A DNA stretch of 59,999 nucleotides from Candidatus Zhuqueibacterota bacterium (GTDB lineage: Bacteria; Zhuqueibacterota; Zhuqueibacteria; Residuimicrobiales; Krinioviventaceae). The stretch spans positions 1-59,999 of the forward strand of contig JAFGKD010000031.1 in the NCBI GenBank assembly GCA_016928775.1. Reading direction: 5' to 3'. Under the pieces are notes generated by a model. That model saw only the letters and a list, made by a program, of their open reading frames with translations, had not been told where the DNA came from and searched no databases. Positions 45,155-53,044 of the stretch are shown piece by piece (the stretch's first letter is position 1; the number at the start of each line of letters is the position of its first letter). The translations under genes were made by a program, and so were the position numbers.

Positions 45155-46180
45155 ATGACCAGATTTTTAACAATTTTAATGCGCACCGCGTGCTTTTTTC
45201 TGGCAATTATTTTCGTTTCTTGTACAAAAAACGCCACTGATTCGCCGGTGCAAAAGCATGGACAATTGCAGGTCATCGGCGCCAATTTATGTGACGATCG
45301 GGGTCATCCGGTGCAACTGCGCGGCATGAGCACGCACGGTCTGCAATGGTATGGCTGGCCACAATACATCACCCCCGAAGCATTGGACACGCTTTCCTAC
45401 GCATGGAAAGCGGACATCCTGCGCCTCGCCATGTATCCCGACGAAGGCGGCTATAAAACAAATCCGCCATTTTTTCGCGCCATGCTCGATACACTTGTTG
45501 ATGAAACCTTAAAAAGAGGTATGTATTGCCTCATCGATTGGCATATGCTGCATCCCGGCGATCCGTGGGACAATATTGAAGAGGCCAAAGCCTTTTTTAA
45601 TTATGTGGCGAAAAAACACGGTGGCAAAAAATATGTGCTCTATGAAATTTGTAATGAACCCAATGGCGAAACAGCAACCTGGCCGCGCATAAAATCATAT
45701 GCCGAGGAGGTGATACCGATCATTCGTTTGTATGATCCGGATGGCATCATCATCGTCGGTACACCGGCCTGGTCATCATTGGGAATTTCGGGTCCGCCAA
45801 CGGGAGAAAAGATTTTAGCAGATCCCTTGACGGATGAATTCGCGCATAATCTGATGTATAGTTTTCATTTTTATGCGGCATCACACACGGATGACTATCG
45901 CGAAAAGTTTCCCCTTTTTGCGGAAAGACTGCCTATTTTCGTCACAGAATGGGGGTGTCAGGAATATACCGGCGATGGCGCCAACGATGTGCCCAACTCA
46001 ACCGCCTGGCTCGATCTGCTCAATACATACAAAGTCAGTTGGTGCAATTGGAATTTTTCACCCGACCACCGATCCGGCGCGGTCTGGAAAGAAGGGACAT
46101 TCCCGGCCGGTCCATTCGACGACAGCAATTTAAAAGAATCCGGCATCCTGGTGAAAAACTGGCTAAGACAAGGTCGCTAA
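45155..46180 (+). CDS. Cellulase-type GH5 (subfamily 2-like) lipoprotein
   Basis: 341 residues. ATG 45155 after AAAGG begins a lipoprotein signal (FFLAIIFVSC); upstream codons belong to the repeat. The catalytic domain runs from GQLQVIGANLCDDRGHPVQL to the end, with GH5 marks RGMSTHGLQWYG, DILRLAMYPDEGGY, GMYCLIDWHMLHPGDP, acid/base Glu near 168 in VLYEICNEPNG, FHFYAASHTDDYREK, and nucleophile Glu near 264 in IFVTEWGCQEYTG. The HGLQWYG and DWH motifs point to subfamily 2 endo-beta-1,4-glucanases. No binding module or sorting tail; anchored to the envelope by lipid. Probably degrades incoming cellulose oligomers. Confidence 0.92.
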   Translation: MTRFLTILMRTACFFLAIIFVSCTKNATDSPVQKHGQLQVIGANLCDDRGHPVQLRGMSTHGLQWYGWPQYITPEALDTLSYAWKADILRLAMYPDEGGYKTNPPFFRAMLDTLVDETLKRGMYCLIDWHMLHPGDPWDNIEEAKAFFNYVAKKHGGKKYVLYEICNEPNGETATWPRIKSYAEEVIPIIRLYDPDGIIIVGTPAWSSLGISGPPTGEKILADPLTDEFAHNLMYSFHFYAASHTDDYREKFPLFAERLPIFVTEWGCQEYTGDGANDVPNSTAWLDLLNTYKVSWCNWNFSPDHRSGAVWKEGTFPAGPFDDSNLKESGILVKNWLRQGR

Positions 46181-46261
46181 CGATGACACAATATAGATAT
46201 CCATTTTTATCTATATAACTATCCAGCCTGATTTAAATTTGTGAATAATCCAGGCCAGCAC

Positions 46262-47467
46262 ATGATAAAGTTAGGCATAGATAATCTGATCTCCAACAAA
46301 AGCCGGCGAAACAGGCTCAAGGGTGCACGCCTCGCGTTGCTTGGCCACCCAGCTTCAGTCACCCGCTTTGGTCAACATACACTCGATGCTTTGATGCTGT
46401 GTGATGAATTGCACGTTGTCGCCGCCTTTGGCCCGCAGCATGGCATGCGCGGCGACAAGCAGGATAATATGATTGAATCCGAAGATTATATCGATCCCAA
46501 ACATAATATTCCAGTCTTCAGCTTGTACGGGGAGCAGCGTTATCCCACGGATGCCCAGTTAGCTACTTTTGATGTGCTGTTGGTTGATTTGCAGGATATT
46601 GGCACGCGGATTTACACTTTTGTGACGACATTCGCTTATATGCTGGACGCCTGTGCGACACATCGTAAAGCTGTTTGGTTGCTGGATCGACCCAATCCCG
46701 CCGGCCGCCCCATCGAAGGAACCATCCTTGAGCCCGGCTGGGAGAGTTACGTCGGTGTTGCGCCGATGATTATGCGGCATGGCATGACCCTGGGTGAATT
46801 CGCCCGCTGGTATGTCAACCTCAAAAAACTGCACGTTGATTTGCACGTGATTCGCATGTCGGACTATAATCCGCACGCTGCTCCGGGACATGGCTGGCCA
46901 CTGCACGAAATTTCATGGATCAATCCCAGTCCCAATGCCGCGAATGTCAACATGGCGAGATGTTTTCCCGGTACTGTGCTCTTTGAGGGCACCACCCTCT
47001 CCGAAGGCCGCGGCACAACAAGAGCGCTGGAGAAAACAGGAGCGCCGGATATTAACTTTGATCGTCTGCTCGTTCGAATGTACGCGATGAAACCCGAGTG
47101 GCTGAGAGGCTGTCTGATTCGGCATTGCTTTTTTGAGCCCACATTTCACAAACACGCCGGCTGTTTGTGCGCCGGACTACAGATTCATACGGATAACGCG
47201 GCCTATCAGCATCAAAAGTTCAAACCCTATCGAATCGCCGCGCTCATCTTAAAATGTATTCGTTTGGAGTATCCCGACTATAACCTTTGGCGTCACTTTG
47301 TCTACGAATACGAAACCAAACGCCTGGCGATTGATCTGCTCAGCGGTGGTACGTTCTTGCGCGAATGGGTGGATGATCCCAGATCAACTCCCGATGATCT
47401 TGAGGAACGACTTGAAGTTGATGAAAAAGCATGGCTTGACTATCGGGAGCCATTTATACTCTATTGA
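46262..47467 (+). CDS. DUF1343 / NamZ-like exo-beta-N-acetylmuramidase family protein, no signal peptide
   Basis: 401 residues. The ATG at 46262 starts directly at the fold (IKLGIDNLISN); an in-frame GTG at 46241 adds seven residues without signal character. The family is clear: GARLALLGHPASVTRFGQHT, FGPQHGMRGDKQDNM, IPVFSLYGEQRYPT, LLVDLQDIGTRIYTFVTTFA, VWLLDRPNPAGRPIEGTILE, MRHGMTLGEFARW, FEGTTLSEGRGTTRALEKTG. Characterised members release MurNAc from peptidoglycan fragments outside the cytosol. Here the lack of a signal suggests cytosolic action, perhaps in wall recycling. Follows the GH5 gene by 81 bases and precedes the phosphatase by 29, a likely operon. Confidence 0.88.
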   Translation: MIKLGIDNLISNKSRRNRLKGARLALLGHPASVTRFGQHTLDALMLCDELHVVAAFGPQHGMRGDKQDNMIESEDYIDPKHNIPVFSLYGEQRYPTDAQLATFDVLLVDLQDIGTRIYTFVTTFAYMLDACATHRKAVWLLDRPNPAGRPIEGTILEPGWESYVGVAPMIMRHGMTLGEFARWYVNLKKLHVDLHVIRMSDYNPHAAPGHGWPLHEISWINPSPNAANVNMARCFPGTVLFEGTTLSEGRGTTRALEKTGAPDINFDRLLVRMYAMKPEWLRGCLIRHCFFEPTFHKHAGCLCAGLQIHTDNAAYQHQKFKPYRIAALILKCIRLEYPDYNLWRHFVYEYETKRLAIDLLSGGTFLREWVDDPRSTPDDLEERLEVDEKAWLDYREPFILY

Positions 47468-47496
47468 TATTGTTTTGATACTAAAATGAGATTCTT

Positions 47497-49053
47497 ATGA
47501 AAACCGTACTGCGCTTTATCCTCCTCTGGCTTTTAGGGCTTGTGCTCATCATGTTCTTTATTATCCCCAACACTTCGTGGTATCATGAAGCTAATCAGGC
47601 ATTTGATCAAGTGATTGCCGAGAAGCAAATTGACATTCCATCTCCGTCGCAGCACCCTTTTTATCGCAACGGCTTTGTCGTAGGTTTTATTGTGGGCAAA
47701 TATCCGTTGTCTGTTTTGGGCGCACTGGTTTTGCATACGCTTTTTGTCGTACTTGTTCTGGTACTCTTGCACTGGCTGACTAAGAACAAGTCCAAAAACA
47801 TATTGCTGCAAGATCCGCTGGACTCGGTCAAAAACGTACTCTCCAATTTGCTATTATTCACTTTTGGCATTTTTAATCGTCGCGCTGCGAACCAGTTACG
47901 TTTTTTCTTCGACCTGCCGATAGCATCCCGGATCATCGGATTGTTAGCCTATTCGTTCATCTTTGCGGCACTGGCTCTCAGCTACCGAATCCCCGACCTG
48001 CCATACGCCGCTCGCTTCCGTTGGCTCATTTATGTGCAGGTACTCATTCCTGTAGTTCTTGTTTTTCTCACCTTTTTTCTCGTGCCGTTTCGCAAGAATT
48101 TTCAGCGTCGATTATTTTGGCTGTCGCTTTCTGGCGCTGTGATTGTGTTGGCGGCAAGTTCGCTGATTGGTTTTCAAATGGCTCAGGCTCAATTAACTGA
48201 AAATCAATTGATAAAGTTTGATTTTGCTTTTTTTGATACCAACGTTCTTTTGGTTAATTTGCTGGTTGTTCTGGCTTTTTCATTTTACATTGAGATCATC
48301 AAGCAGGTCTCCACAAATAAATCGCGCATAGAGGCGGAGATGTCGCTGGCGCACAGCATACAAAACGAGCTGCTGCCTGTTTTACAGATCAAAAATAGCC
48401 ATTTTCATTTATATGGCAAAACGGAAGCTGCCAATGAAGTTGGAGGTGACTATTGTGACGCTGTTCAACTGCAGGATGGCCGATTCGCCGTGGCCGTTGG
48501 TGATGTTTCCGGGCATAACGTCGCGGCCGGCGTTTTGATGGGTATGCTCAAAGTCGCTTTTCGCACCGAGCTTAACTATTTGAACGATCCACGGCAGCTC
48601 GTTGTCTCGTTGAATCGCACGATCTACGAACATAAAAACAAATCCATGTTTATCAGCTTTCTTTTTGCTCTTATCGATCCAGCGAAAAAATCGATGATCC
48701 TCATCAACTGCGGTCATCCGCCGCTGCTGCACTTTTCCACAGCAGAAAATACCATCAACGAATATCGCACCGGCGACATCGCGCTTGGTTTGCAACAGAA
48801 TAGTCAATTCCAGGCGCGAACGATTTCATTTTCGTCTGGTGACATTTTTTTATTTATGAGTGATGGATTGTGCGAAACGTTGAACATGCGCGGGGAAGAA
48901 TTGGGAGTAAAAACTGTACGCGATCTTGTCGTACAACACCACACAGCGTCGCCGCAGGAGCTGTATCAAATCCTGGTCGCCGCTTCGACAAAATTCCGAG
49001 GCCCCATACCGCAACGGGATGATCTGACGATGATTATTGTCAAGATGAATTAG
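47497..49053 (+). CDS. Membrane SpoIIE/RsbU-type serine phosphatase (PP2C)
   Basis: 518 residues. The first 280 carry about eight hydrophobic segments (LRFILLWLLGLVLIMFFIIP, LSVLGALVLHTLFVVLVLVL, IASRIIGLLAYSFIFAALAL and others). A short linker helix EAEMSLAHSIQNELLPVLQI joins the phosphatase domain (about 300-518): ANEVGGDYCDAVQLQDGRFA, VAVGDVSGHNVAAGVLMGML, LINCGHPPLLHF, FLFMSDGLCETLN, RDDLTMIIVKMN. The metal-binding Asp residues (GGDY, GDVSGH, SDG, RDD) are all present, so it should be active. These enzymes switch anti-sigma-factor antagonists or other phosphoserine proteins. No partner anti-sigma gene is seen nearby. Confidence 0.9.
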   Translation: MKTVLRFILLWLLGLVLIMFFIIPNTSWYHEANQAFDQVIAEKQIDIPSPSQHPFYRNGFVVGFIVGKYPLSVLGALVLHTLFVVLVLVLLHWLTKNKSKNILLQDPLDSVKNVLSNLLLFTFGIFNRRAANQLRFFFDLPIASRIIGLLAYSFIFAALALSYRIPDLPYAARFRWLIYVQVLIPVVLVFLTFFLVPFRKNFQRRLFWLSLSGAVIVLAASSLIGFQMAQAQLTENQLIKFDFAFFDTNVLLVNLLVVLAFSFYIEIIKQVSTNKSRIEAEMSLAHSIQNELLPVLQIKNSHFHLYGKTEAANEVGGDYCDAVQLQDGRFAVAVGDVSGHNVAAGVLMGMLKVAFRTELNYLNDPRQLVVSLNRTIYEHKNKSMFISFLFALIDPAKKSMILINCGHPPLLHFSTAENTINEYRTGDIALGLQQNSQFQARTISFSSGDIFLFMSDGLCETLNMRGEELGVKTVRDLVVQHHTASPQELYQILVAASTKFRGPIPQRDDLTMIIVKMN

Positions 49054-49138
49054 TTCAGTTCGCCCGGCGATACAATCGCTGGACAAGCTTTGTAGACAGC
49101 GAGCAATGCCGCTCGGTCGTTTTACACCCGAGACAGTC

Positions 49139-51472
49139 TCACTGCTTGACGAGCCTTATCTCCGGTCGTGCCGGACCGTTGTACGGCTCGGCGCCGCAAG
49201 TGCCCGTCAATTCGGGAACGGAAATCAATTCTGAATCCGTTACCGTCGGAGCTTTGATGAATCCGTGGTAGCGTCCCATCCAATAATCGCGTAAAAAACC
49301 GGTTGGTTCAATGACACGTCGACCGCCGGAGCCGCCATCGTAGGGCAGCGCATTGCGGCTGCCGCGTTTTACGGCAGTTTCGCGCGGCGACATGGCTTTG
49401 CTGCCGCCACCGTAGGGTACATAGCCGGGCTCGGGAAATAAATCATCACGGTGTGAATTTTGATAGCTGTATTCAATACAATCCAGCGGCCATTCCCGCA
49501 AATGTTGCACCGCTTCTTTTACCTCGCAGTCATTGCCAGTGATGGCGCCGTAAGAAAAATTGAACCACGGAATATGCTCCATCCGTTTGAGTGCCCAGGT
49601 GCGTTCCAGGCTGCGCAGATAAATCGAACGCAGATAAGAGTCTTCAACATAACGGAAAAGCGTATAATAGCAGCGTTGCGCCAGGTTATCGTCCCAGGGC
49701 GCGATATCCTCGGGCGGGAAGGTGATTTTTTGCCGCACCGTATAGTGGTGATAGCCCCACTCCAGCACCTGCTGCAATCCCTGCTGATATTTTTTATCAC
49801 CACTCACCGCAAAAGCCGTCAGCATATAGGTTTGCGCCTGCATACCATTCAAGCCGCGCGCGACATAACCGTATGGCCGCAGCAGATAGTCCGGGTCCCA
49901 GCGCCCCCAGCGCGTGGGCTGGCCGTTCATGTCACGCAAAACCCAGCCATTATCAATGATGTGTGAAGCGATATTCGTCAGGTGCTGTTTTGCCAGCTCT
50001 TTTTCTTCGCCCTCGGCGACCAGATCGTGAAACAGGGATACTGCGTAGAAATGCGCATCAACCTCATCACTGGAAGTGTCGCCTTTCCAATACCATTTGC
50101 CATCCTCTGTGGGATACCATTTGGCCGGCAAGCCACCGGAGCCGTGCCGCGCCATTTTGTCTTTGTCACCGGTCGTGGACCAAATCGCGCGCGCAATAAA
50201 GCCGTCTTTGGGAGTGATTTGATCCAGCCACACCATGGCATTGAAGGCATTTACAGCTTCTTCGCGTGCGTGCTTGTCGCCGGTGACAGCGTATTTATAG
50301 CACATGGCCGCCAAATAGGGTGCCGTATGGCCGCCATCATTATCGCTGATCTCGCGAATCCATTCGCCCGTCTCTCCGCTGCGATACAGCGTATGAATAA
50401 AGCCGAGGCGTTTATGCCCGCATGCCTCAAGATGGCGCTCGTAATAGGCTGCCTTTTTAGCCAGAGTGTAAGGTTCATAATGAATGAAGCCAACGCCGCT
50501 GTTTGTGGCAATGGCGACAGTTTTGTCATTTACCGCAATATCATGGACGTGCGCTCCCGGCAGCCAAAGGTCCGGACCAAAATAATGCCAATCATTGTCG
50601 AGCAAACGAATGACACCGCTGGTGCTGCCGATCCACAGGTCGTGAGCAAAACCGGCTGCCAGGCACGTGGTCTCTTCGCTCGGCAAACCATCCGCGCCTT
50701 TTAGCGTCGTCATAGCAGCGCCGCGCAAGACCGCCAGCCCTTTCGGCGTTGATAAAAAAAGCCGACTGCCGAGTGCGAGCATATCATGCGTCACCGGTGA
50801 TGGCAGCTCGCCCCAATCCATAACATATTCATTGACCACTGGACCATCCAGCAAAACAAGCTGACCGGGGCGCAGAATATAGAGCGTGCCGCTATAAGAG
50901 ACGATACGATGAATCGGACCGAGCCGCACCGGGTCCGCCAAAACCTGAGATCCATCCGCCATCACCACCGTAACATCGCTTGACCGGTAGCCGTCCGGCG
51001 GCTTTATATTGACAAATTGATCGTCCCGCCACACGAAAAGATCTTCGCGCGTCGCAGCATACAACTGGTCGTTAAATATACAAAGATCGACAACAGCTTG
51101 ATCGAGGATATTGCTCCAGATGCTCTTTTCTAATCTATACAAACCTGATTCTGTCAGTGCCCAGAGCATTTTATCCATATTTAAAAGCCGCTGTACAGCA
51201 TTCGGCGTATTTAATAACGGCGAAAAAGAGTCTCCATCGCGCCTGAAAATTTCACCCAGCATCACCGCGTACAACTGGTTGTCATAATAAGCGACCGATG
51301 TCACCGGAGCATCGGTCGCAATCTTTTGCGACACCTCTTGTAGATAAACCTCATCTTCGGCGGGCAACCAGAGTGACGTTTGCACCTTGAAAAGGTCTTC
51401 TCCCAAAAGAAGCGAAACAGCGCTCCAGCATATAAAAAATAGCATGGATAAAAGAAAAAGCAGTCTCTTCAT
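49139..51472 (-). CDS. Secreted two-domain protein: beta-propeller plus alpha/alpha toroid
   Basis: 777 residues. ATG 51470-51472 with AGGGAA upstream opens a signal peptide (LLFLLSMLFFICWSAVSLLL); an ATG 15 bases earlier is in frame. Residues about 45-335 form a propeller with repeated blade endings (YYDNQLYAVMLGEIFRRDGD, DKMLWALTESGLYRLE, NDQLYAATREDLFVWRDDQF, AHDLWIGSTSGVIRLLDNDW), like the sensor propellers of hybrid two-component proteins. Residues about 345-700 are a helical toroid (DNDGGHTAPYLAAMCYKYAV, DEVDAHFYAVSLFHDLVAEG, LNGMQAQTYMLTAFAVSGDK). Unusual pairing; likely glycan-binding or lyase-like. It follows the caspase-like gene by 25 bases on the same strand. Confidence 0.7.
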   Translation of the reverse strand: MKRLLFLLSMLFFICWSAVSLLLGEDLFKVQTSLWLPAEDEVYLQEVSQKIATDAPVTSVAYYDNQLYAVMLGEIFRRDGDSFSPLLNTPNAVQRLLNMDKMLWALTESGLYRLEKSIWSNILDQAVVDLCIFNDQLYAATREDLFVWRDDQFVNIKPPDGYRSSDVTVVMADGSQVLADPVRLGPIHRIVSYSGTLYILRPGQLVLLDGPVVNEYVMDWGELPSPVTHDMLALGSRLFLSTPKGLAVLRGAAMTTLKGADGLPSEETTCLAAGFAHDLWIGSTSGVIRLLDNDWHYFGPDLWLPGAHVHDIAVNDKTVAIATNSGVGFIHYEPYTLAKKAAYYERHLEACGHKRLGFIHTLYRSGETGEWIREISDNDGGHTAPYLAAMCYKYAVTGDKHAREEAVNAFNAMVWLDQITPKDGFIARAIWSTTGDKDKMARHGSGGLPAKWYPTEDGKWYWKGDTSSDEVDAHFYAVSLFHDLVAEGEEKELAKQHLTNIASHIIDNGWVLRDMNGQPTRWGRWDPDYLLRPYGYVARGLNGMQAQTYMLTAFAVSGDKKYQQGLQQVLEWGYHHYTVRQKITFPPEDIAPWDDNLAQRCYYTLFRYVEDSYLRSIYLRSLERTWALKRMEHIPWFNFSYGAITGNDCEVKEAVQHLREWPLDCIEYSYQNSHRDDLFPEPGYVPYGGGSKAMSPRETAVKRGSRNALPYDGGSGGRRVIEPTGFLRDYWMGRYHGFIKAPTVTDSELISVPELTGTCGAEPYNGPARPEIRLVKQ

Positions 51473-51497
51473 CTCACATTCCCTCATTGAGCATCAT

Positions 51498-52361
51498 TTA
51501 TAATAAATAGCGCCATACGACAAAGCCAACTATCAGGACGATAAGAATCACCCACCAATATTTTTTCAGCCATGCCCACAGACCGCCGGGGACGACGGGT
51601 TCAGATGGGGGGAGCGGTTCGGTATTGGCGGCAAAAACTGGTCGATTTTTATTGGCATCCGAACCCTCGAGTTGTGGCGTTTGCGGATAATCATCGGATG
51701 GCAGGTGCTGACGCAGTTTTTCATAGAACTCGTTATAGGTTTGCCCCGCGCGCATCTCCGATACGGCGTATGCCGTCATGGCACCGTTCCAGCGACCATT
51801 TATTTCGGCATCATAGCTGTATTCAGAGTCTGTGCAGCCGGATATGAGAAGCTCAAGCATATCTGCGTCCTCGAGGAATTTTTTCTTCAAGGTTGCGGCC
51901 AGCGGGATATCCTCTGTTTTTACATATCTCGGCTTTGCCGTATCCGATATCAACGCCCGCGTGACCGTGCCGGAAAAGCAACTGTCCGAAACAATCGTGA
52001 TGTGCACGCCCGGATCGGCTTTTTGTAAAATAGTTCGCAGCTCATCGTCCAGTACCGTGCCATCGCGAAGGACCAATGCTTCATCGTAGCCATCGATTTC
52101 ATCCCCGCTTCGGTCGGCGACCGACGTGCCATGTCCAGAGTAGGTAAAGACTATTTCATCACCCGCTTTTGCCGAGGTGATCAGATGATCAAATGTGCTC
52201 AAAACAGTGCTTTTGGTGGCTTGAGCATCAAAAACCTTGTCGACCTCAAATCCCGCATACTCGAGTATTGTCCCCCAATCATTGGCATCATTCACACAGC
52301 CTTTCAAGTCATTGACAAAGCCGGCATAGTCGTTGATGCCTACACACAATGCTTTTTTCAT
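51498..52361 (-). CDS. Caspase-like protease (metacaspase, C14) with C-terminal membrane anchor
   Basis: 287 residues, GGAGG 8-9 bases before the ATG. The caspase fold fills residues 1-235: KKALCVGINDYAGFVNDLKG, CVNDANDWGTILEYAGFEVD, catalytic His77 in FTYSGHGTSVADRSGDE, catalytic Cys128 in ITIVSDSCFSGTV, LLISGCTDSEYSYD, FYEKLRQHLPSDDYPQTPQL. A proline-rich linker (PLPPSEPVVPGG) leads to one transmembrane helix (WWVILIVLIVGFVVWRYL), so it is a tail-anchored protein with its protease domain probably in the cytosol. Cleavage after Arg/Lys is expected for the family. Possible roles in stress or defence; neighbours give no clear target. Confidence 0.92.
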   Translation of the reverse strand: MKKALCVGINDYAGFVNDLKGCVNDANDWGTILEYAGFEVDKVFDAQATKSTVLSTFDHLITSAKAGDEIVFTYSGHGTSVADRSGDEIDGYDEALVLRDGTVLDDELRTILQKADPGVHITIVSDSCFSGTVTRALISDTAKPRYVKTEDIPLAATLKKKFLEDADMLELLISGCTDSEYSYDAEINGRWNGAMTAYAVSEMRAGQTYNEFYEKLRQHLPSDDYPQTPQLEGSDANKNRPVFAANTEPLPPSEPVVPGGLWAWLKKYWWVILIVLIVGFVVWRYLL

Positions 52362-52376
52362 AACATTATCCTCCAG

Positions 52377-52622
52377 TTATTGTTTTTGTATATGTTTTGA
52401 TGCAAACTCAAAGAATGTCGGCCAATCCGGCGCATCTGTATGGCCACCATCATAATTGTTCCACGATCCAAAACAGGAACGCGTGACTGTATGCCGAGCT
52501 TCGTCCGTCCAGTTACCATCTGGATTTGTTTCGTTTGCGGGCTGGGCATTCGGCGGTGTTTTCAGATCTGACATCTTGGATGGCAGATATGGAAAAGAAA
52601 CGCCAAACTGCAACGTCATTTG
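52377..52622 (-). CDS. Short ORF, possible C-terminal remnant of a secreted esterase-like protein
   Basis: About 81 residues from an internal ATG; the same frame runs upstream into the dispersed repeat (to 52748), where it reads nonsense. The segment ETNPDGNWTDEARHTVTRSC, FGSWNNYDGGHTDAPDWPTF, FEFASKHIQKQ looks like the end of a larger secreted enzyme, with GGHTD-x-P-x-W possibly the His loop of an alpha/beta hydrolase. No good ribosome site. It ends 15 bases before the caspase-like gene. Either a decayed 3' end next to the repeat or a small gene. Low certainty. Confidence 0.35.
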   Translation of the reverse strand, partial: QMTLQFGVSFPYLPSKMSDLKTPPNAQPANETNPDGNWTDEARHTVTRSCFGSWNNYDGGHTDAPDWPTFFEFASKHIQKQ

Positions 52623-52719
52623 ATCGTAACTTATTTTGCAGCCAACTGGAATGTACAAAAGCAGAACGTAAAGTGCTCCAAATTTTTTAAGCTTAAAACC
52701 ACTGAGCAGCTTGGCGCGG

Positions 52720-52870
52720 CTTATGGCCGCAACCAAATTACAAGCCACGGATGCACACGGATGAGCACGGATTTTTGCTTTGGTTTTGCTTCGAGAAAAC
52801 TTTGAGACAGGAGGTTAAAAAGACTAAAATGAATGATATGATCTGTGTTTCATCCGTGAAAATCCGTGGC
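52720..52870. repeat. Dispersed noncoding element, copy B
   Basis: Begins with GCGGCTTATGGCCGCAACCAAA (compare GCGGCCAAAGGCCGCAACC at 44819), then CCACGGATG (52746) and CACGGATGAGCACGGATTTT (52755), and ends with CATCCGTGAAAATCCGTGGC (52851-52870). The two CCACGGAT ends are inverted, so the element can fold on itself. It is the inverted counterpart of 44801-45112 without the latter's 200-base centre. Confidence 0.8.
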
Positions 52871-53044
52871 TTTTAAACTTTGCTGAAAAAACACAATGTT
52901 CCAGATTTGTAGTACAGTCTGTTGCTGCAATTTTATAGACACATTCTCATCTTGTAAAACGCAGGCGCGACACCTTTCTCTATAATTATCAAGTTGAAAA
53001 GAAAACAGAGTTTGCGTATTTTATACAAATTTTCAGGAGAATGA

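Noticed and set aside
52875..53040. Cobalamin or SAM riboswitch upstream of metH
   Set aside because: I looked for a B12-box-like or SAM-I core and saw none; the 170 bases are A/T-rich without clear conserved stems.
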